DNA of 64,000 nt, from positions 17,409,131 through 17,473,130 of the forward strand of contig NC_092795.1 in the NCBI RefSeq assembly GCF_918797505.1, read 5' to 3'. Position 1 is the first letter of the stretch, and the number at the start of each line of letters is the position of its first letter. The notes beneath the pieces are model-generated. The model saw only the letters and a program-made list of their open reading frames with translations, had not been told where the DNA came from and ran no database searches. Shown in pieces: positions 61,840 through 64,000 of this stretch. This stretch comes from Bemisia tabaci (lineage: Eukaryota; Arthropoda; Insecta; Hemiptera; Aleyrodidae). Both the position numbers and the translations under genes were made by a program.

Positions 61840-61920
61840 AAACTTCCTAAACAAACTATTTATCAAGGGGAATGTGGCAACATTCAAATGCTCATACGGG
61901 GTTCTTCCTTAGCATGACAG
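61840..61920. mobile_element. Right-end fragment of the CTGCCGTGCTAAGG MITE
   Basis: AATGCTCATACGGGGTTCTT followed by CCTTAGCATGACAG matches the right end of the 7970-8220 copy. The left half is missing. Confidence 0.65.
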
Positions 61921-62026
61921 AAATGCCATCTGCCTCTCCTACCACTGTGGTGTAAGCGTAGCCAGAAAAAAATTCTCTGGGGAGTCAAAAGCTTTTTTAT
62001 CCTGTAAAGAGGGTCGGGAGTCTACT

Positions 62027-62273
62027 CTGCCATGCTAAGGAAGAACGCCGCATGAAAATTCGAGAGTTGCCAAATTTCCTCTGAAGAAATGTTTATTTTT
62101 AAGGAAAGTTTTGAATATTTCTCCCTGAAACAGAATATTCAGGCCATATTCTGAACAAAATTATCCGAAAAATTGGCAGACAAATATTCACAAACTTTCT
62201 TGAAATTGGTGATTTGTCACGGGAAGTTTGGCAACGCCTGAAGACTCGTACGGCGTTTTTCCTTAGTGTACTG
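62027..62273. mobile_element. Near-complete copy of the CTGCCGTGCTAAGG MITE
   Basis: It starts CTGCCATGCTAAGGAAGAAC and ends with CGTACGGCGTTTTTCCTTAG. Its length (247 bp) and internal order match the 251-bp copy at 7970-8220. Confidence 0.75.
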
Positions 62274-63016
62274 GTATTCAACTTTTAACCGGCTTTTTAC
62301 AATCGCGACTTTGGTGGGTGGATAGGAGGGGGAGGAGCACTAGCATTCCCTCCCTACCTAGACCCATGCTGCATCTTTTATCCACTCGAGAACCTGGCAG
62401 CTTCATTTCATTCCGAATCACTTCCGCATCCTGTCAAACCAATCGTGGAATCGCAAAATTCACATCATCGATAAGTTTCGGATTGTTTGTAGGCGGGCGC
62501 CCGGAGACCCAGTCATTTCACGGCGACGCGTTGCCAGATCTCGTCGAACGAGCTTTTTCACACCTTTCCGTTCCCGCGAAAAGCAACGATTTATCGCCAC
62601 CGTTTACAACCCGGGGAAAAGGGCGCGAGCCAAATCAATCGCGCTTATTTTCGTTGCCATTAAATCGGTAATGGGATTTATTACTTTCTTTCGCCATTGC
62701 TCCGCACTTGAAGGCCCCGCACCCCTCCCTCCCTTCCGGACTTTTTGTTTCTGCGTGTCTGTTATCGGGGTCTTTAAAATTGAGTCGCCGCGCCTTCCAT
62801 CGGGAGTCCCTGATAAGCAAGGCAGTTCCTGGAGTGGTTAATGGATGAGTCGAATGCCTGGTTCCCTCTCGTGAATCGATCCCTGGCCGATTGCCCGGTT
62901 TTCGAGATTACAACTTTCAGCTCGACATTCCTTTCGCGCCGGAAAGAAATGGGATTGTGCGGCGAACTCTGCGTCGCGAAATTCTGCGCTGGTTTTTGGG
63001 GGAAGGCTGCTTGGTG

Positions 63017-63287
63017 CAGGGTGTCTACAAGTCCGGAAATAGTACGGATTTTTTAAGGGCGGTCCGGAAGTGCTGAAAGATTGCGGAAATCCTGCAAGAA
63101 GGTCCGTAATTGGATATTTTTGTCGTAATTTGAGCGAGAAATTCAAATTTTTCGAATTTCGTCAATCGGAGGTACTGAAAAAGTACCAAATATCTCTATT
63201 GAGAAGGTACTGAATTTCTTGGGAATGTACTGAATAAGTACCGTTTAAGTTCTGATTTTTGGACAGCCTGCTTCGGTAGACACCCTG
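63017..63287. mobile_element. hAT-like MITE, 271 bp
   Basis: The ends CAGGGTGTCTAC and GTAGACACCCTG are exact 12-bp inverted repeats. The flanking octamers GCTTGGTG and GCTTAACA share only the first four bases, so the target duplication is decayed or absent. The interior has repeated GTACTGAA and GTCCGGAA words. Confidence 0.7.
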
Positions 63288-63524
63288 GCTTAACAGTCTC
63301 CCTCTGACAGAGCAACGCGTTTAATAGCTCCATCCACAAAAAGTATCACTGCCATCACATTTTCACCTTCTTTTCAGGTACCTTCACTGTTCAAAAACCC
63401 TTTTTCGGCGGCCTTTTTTTTTCAAAGCGACCGACCGGGACCGGATCGGTTGTTCGGTCGCGGAAATTTTGCACCCCTGGCTAAGTTTTTAAGGAATAAT
63501 ATGCGCAATTTTATCCATTGGGTC

Positions 63525-63625
63525 TTATAGTTTCATAGACTACTCGCAACCTTTCTCAAAATTAAATATTTTATTAGAGAAAGGCAACATTGGAATGTTC
63601 ATGCGGCGTTTTTCTTAAGGCCGGG
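63525..63625. mobile_element. Decayed right end of the CTGCCGTGCTAAGG MITE
   Basis: GTTCATGCGGCGTTTTTCTT then AAGG...CTGGCAG follows the family's right end with several changes. No left end is seen. Confidence 0.45.
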
Positions 63626-63629
63626 ACTG

Positions 63630-64000
63630 GCAGGGTTGCCACAGTCAGGGAATACCGGGAGAACCGGGAAATGTCAGGGAATGTTAAATGGGCATTGGCG
63701 GATCCAGCGACTTGGCAACACCGGATTTCCTCCATTTAAACTTATCGAAATGTATCGATTCTTGGAGGGGCCAAGTGCTCCAACAAGAATTGATATTTTA
63801 GCATAGGTTTAAATGGAGGAACTCGGTGTTGCCAAATTGCTGGACCCGCGCCTCTGGAACCGGGAAATGTCAGGGAAAGCCGGGCTATGTCAGGGAAAAT
63901 CTCTCCAATCACCTCTATTTGCTTTCTAGAATGCGTTTGAGGTTTCGGAACAATAAATTTTGCCTGAAAACTATTTTCAATTATGTCTTCTTAACCACTT
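63630..64000. mobile_element. CAGGGTTGCCAC repeat interrupted by a nested MITE, runs off the window
   Basis: ACCGGGAAATGTCAGGGAA occurs before (about 63665) and after (about 63859) an inserted inverted-repeat unit at about 63697-63853. The nested ends are GGCGGATCCAGC and GCTGGACCCGCGCC, continuing into CTCCATTTAAAC / GTTTAAATGGAG. The outer element begins near CAGGGTTGCCACAG and is cut by the window end. Confidence 0.55.

Larger units (their letters stand above)
60618..64000. other. Presumed integrin intron 1, rich in MITEs
   Basis: No exon was recognised. The stretch holds at least six transposon pieces listed separately and a more GC-rich zone (about 62300-63000) whose open frames do not resemble proteins. 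Confidence 0.5.

Noticed and set aside
62318..62671. 117-codon plus-strand frame
   Set aside because: It lies in a GC-richer repeat-dense zone with no recognisable motif and no splice context linking it to the integrin exon.
1..64000. CRISPR arrays, operons, rRNA or prophage
   Set aside because: No regularly spaced repeats, ribosome-binding sites or phage genes; introns and MITEs mark a eukaryotic nuclear sequence.

Overview
The window looks like nuclear DNA of an arthropod, most likely a hemipteran insect. It is AT-rich and has intron-containing genes with GT-AG splice sites, short exons in long introns, and many short inverted-repeat DNA transposons (MITEs). The MITE ends starting CTGCCGTGCTAAGG remind me of whitefly (Bemisia) sequence, but that is memory, not a search. 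Nothing bacterial, viral or CRISPR-like was found.

I joined exons by hand, checking that splice sites, reading phase and protein family agreed. This gives seven complete coding models and the first exon of an eighth gene. In order they are: (1) a Tret1-like sugar transporter, minus strand, 4235-8385, 2 exons, 481 aa; (2) METTL18, the histidine protein methyltransferase, minus, 10778-17175, 6 exons, 273 aa; (3) a non-canonical poly(A) polymerase / terminal nucleotidyltransferase with a long disordered N-terminus, minus, 20785-28522, 8 exons, 822 aa; (4) EEF1AKMT1, the eEF1A lysine methyltransferase, plus, 30628-35122, 4 exons, 218 aa; (5) DNA polymerase beta, minus, 36101-43177, 7 exons, 331 aa; (6) an unrecognised 361-aa protein, plus, 44174-48235, 5 exons, whose start codon is split by intron 1; (7) a TPRG1L-like hSac2-domain protein, minus, 52376-60054, 6 exons, 335 aa; (8) the first coding exon of an integrin alpha subunit, plus, from 60448 and running out of the window.

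Three pairs are divergent: the nucleotidyltransferase with EEF1AKMT1 (2.1 kb apart), POLB with the unknown gene (1.0 kb) and TPRG1L with integrin alpha (0.39 kb). EEF1AKMT1 and POLB converge, with facing poly(A) signals about 15-50 bp apart. The genes do not form one pathway; they are ordinary housekeeping or structural genes.

Introns and gaps carry many non-autonomous elements. They include three hAT-like elements with exact 8-bp target duplications (3529-4162, 36295-36777, 48705-49659), a 996-bp near-perfect palindrome flanked by TA (33674-34669), several smaller foldback elements and two tRNA-like SINE heads. I found no convincing new biological system. The items most worth a second look are the unknown 361-aa gene with its split ATG and GC-AG intron, the tight divergent TPRG1L/integrin promoter, the palindrome in the EEF1AKMT1 intron, and an intact POLB in what appears to be an insect.
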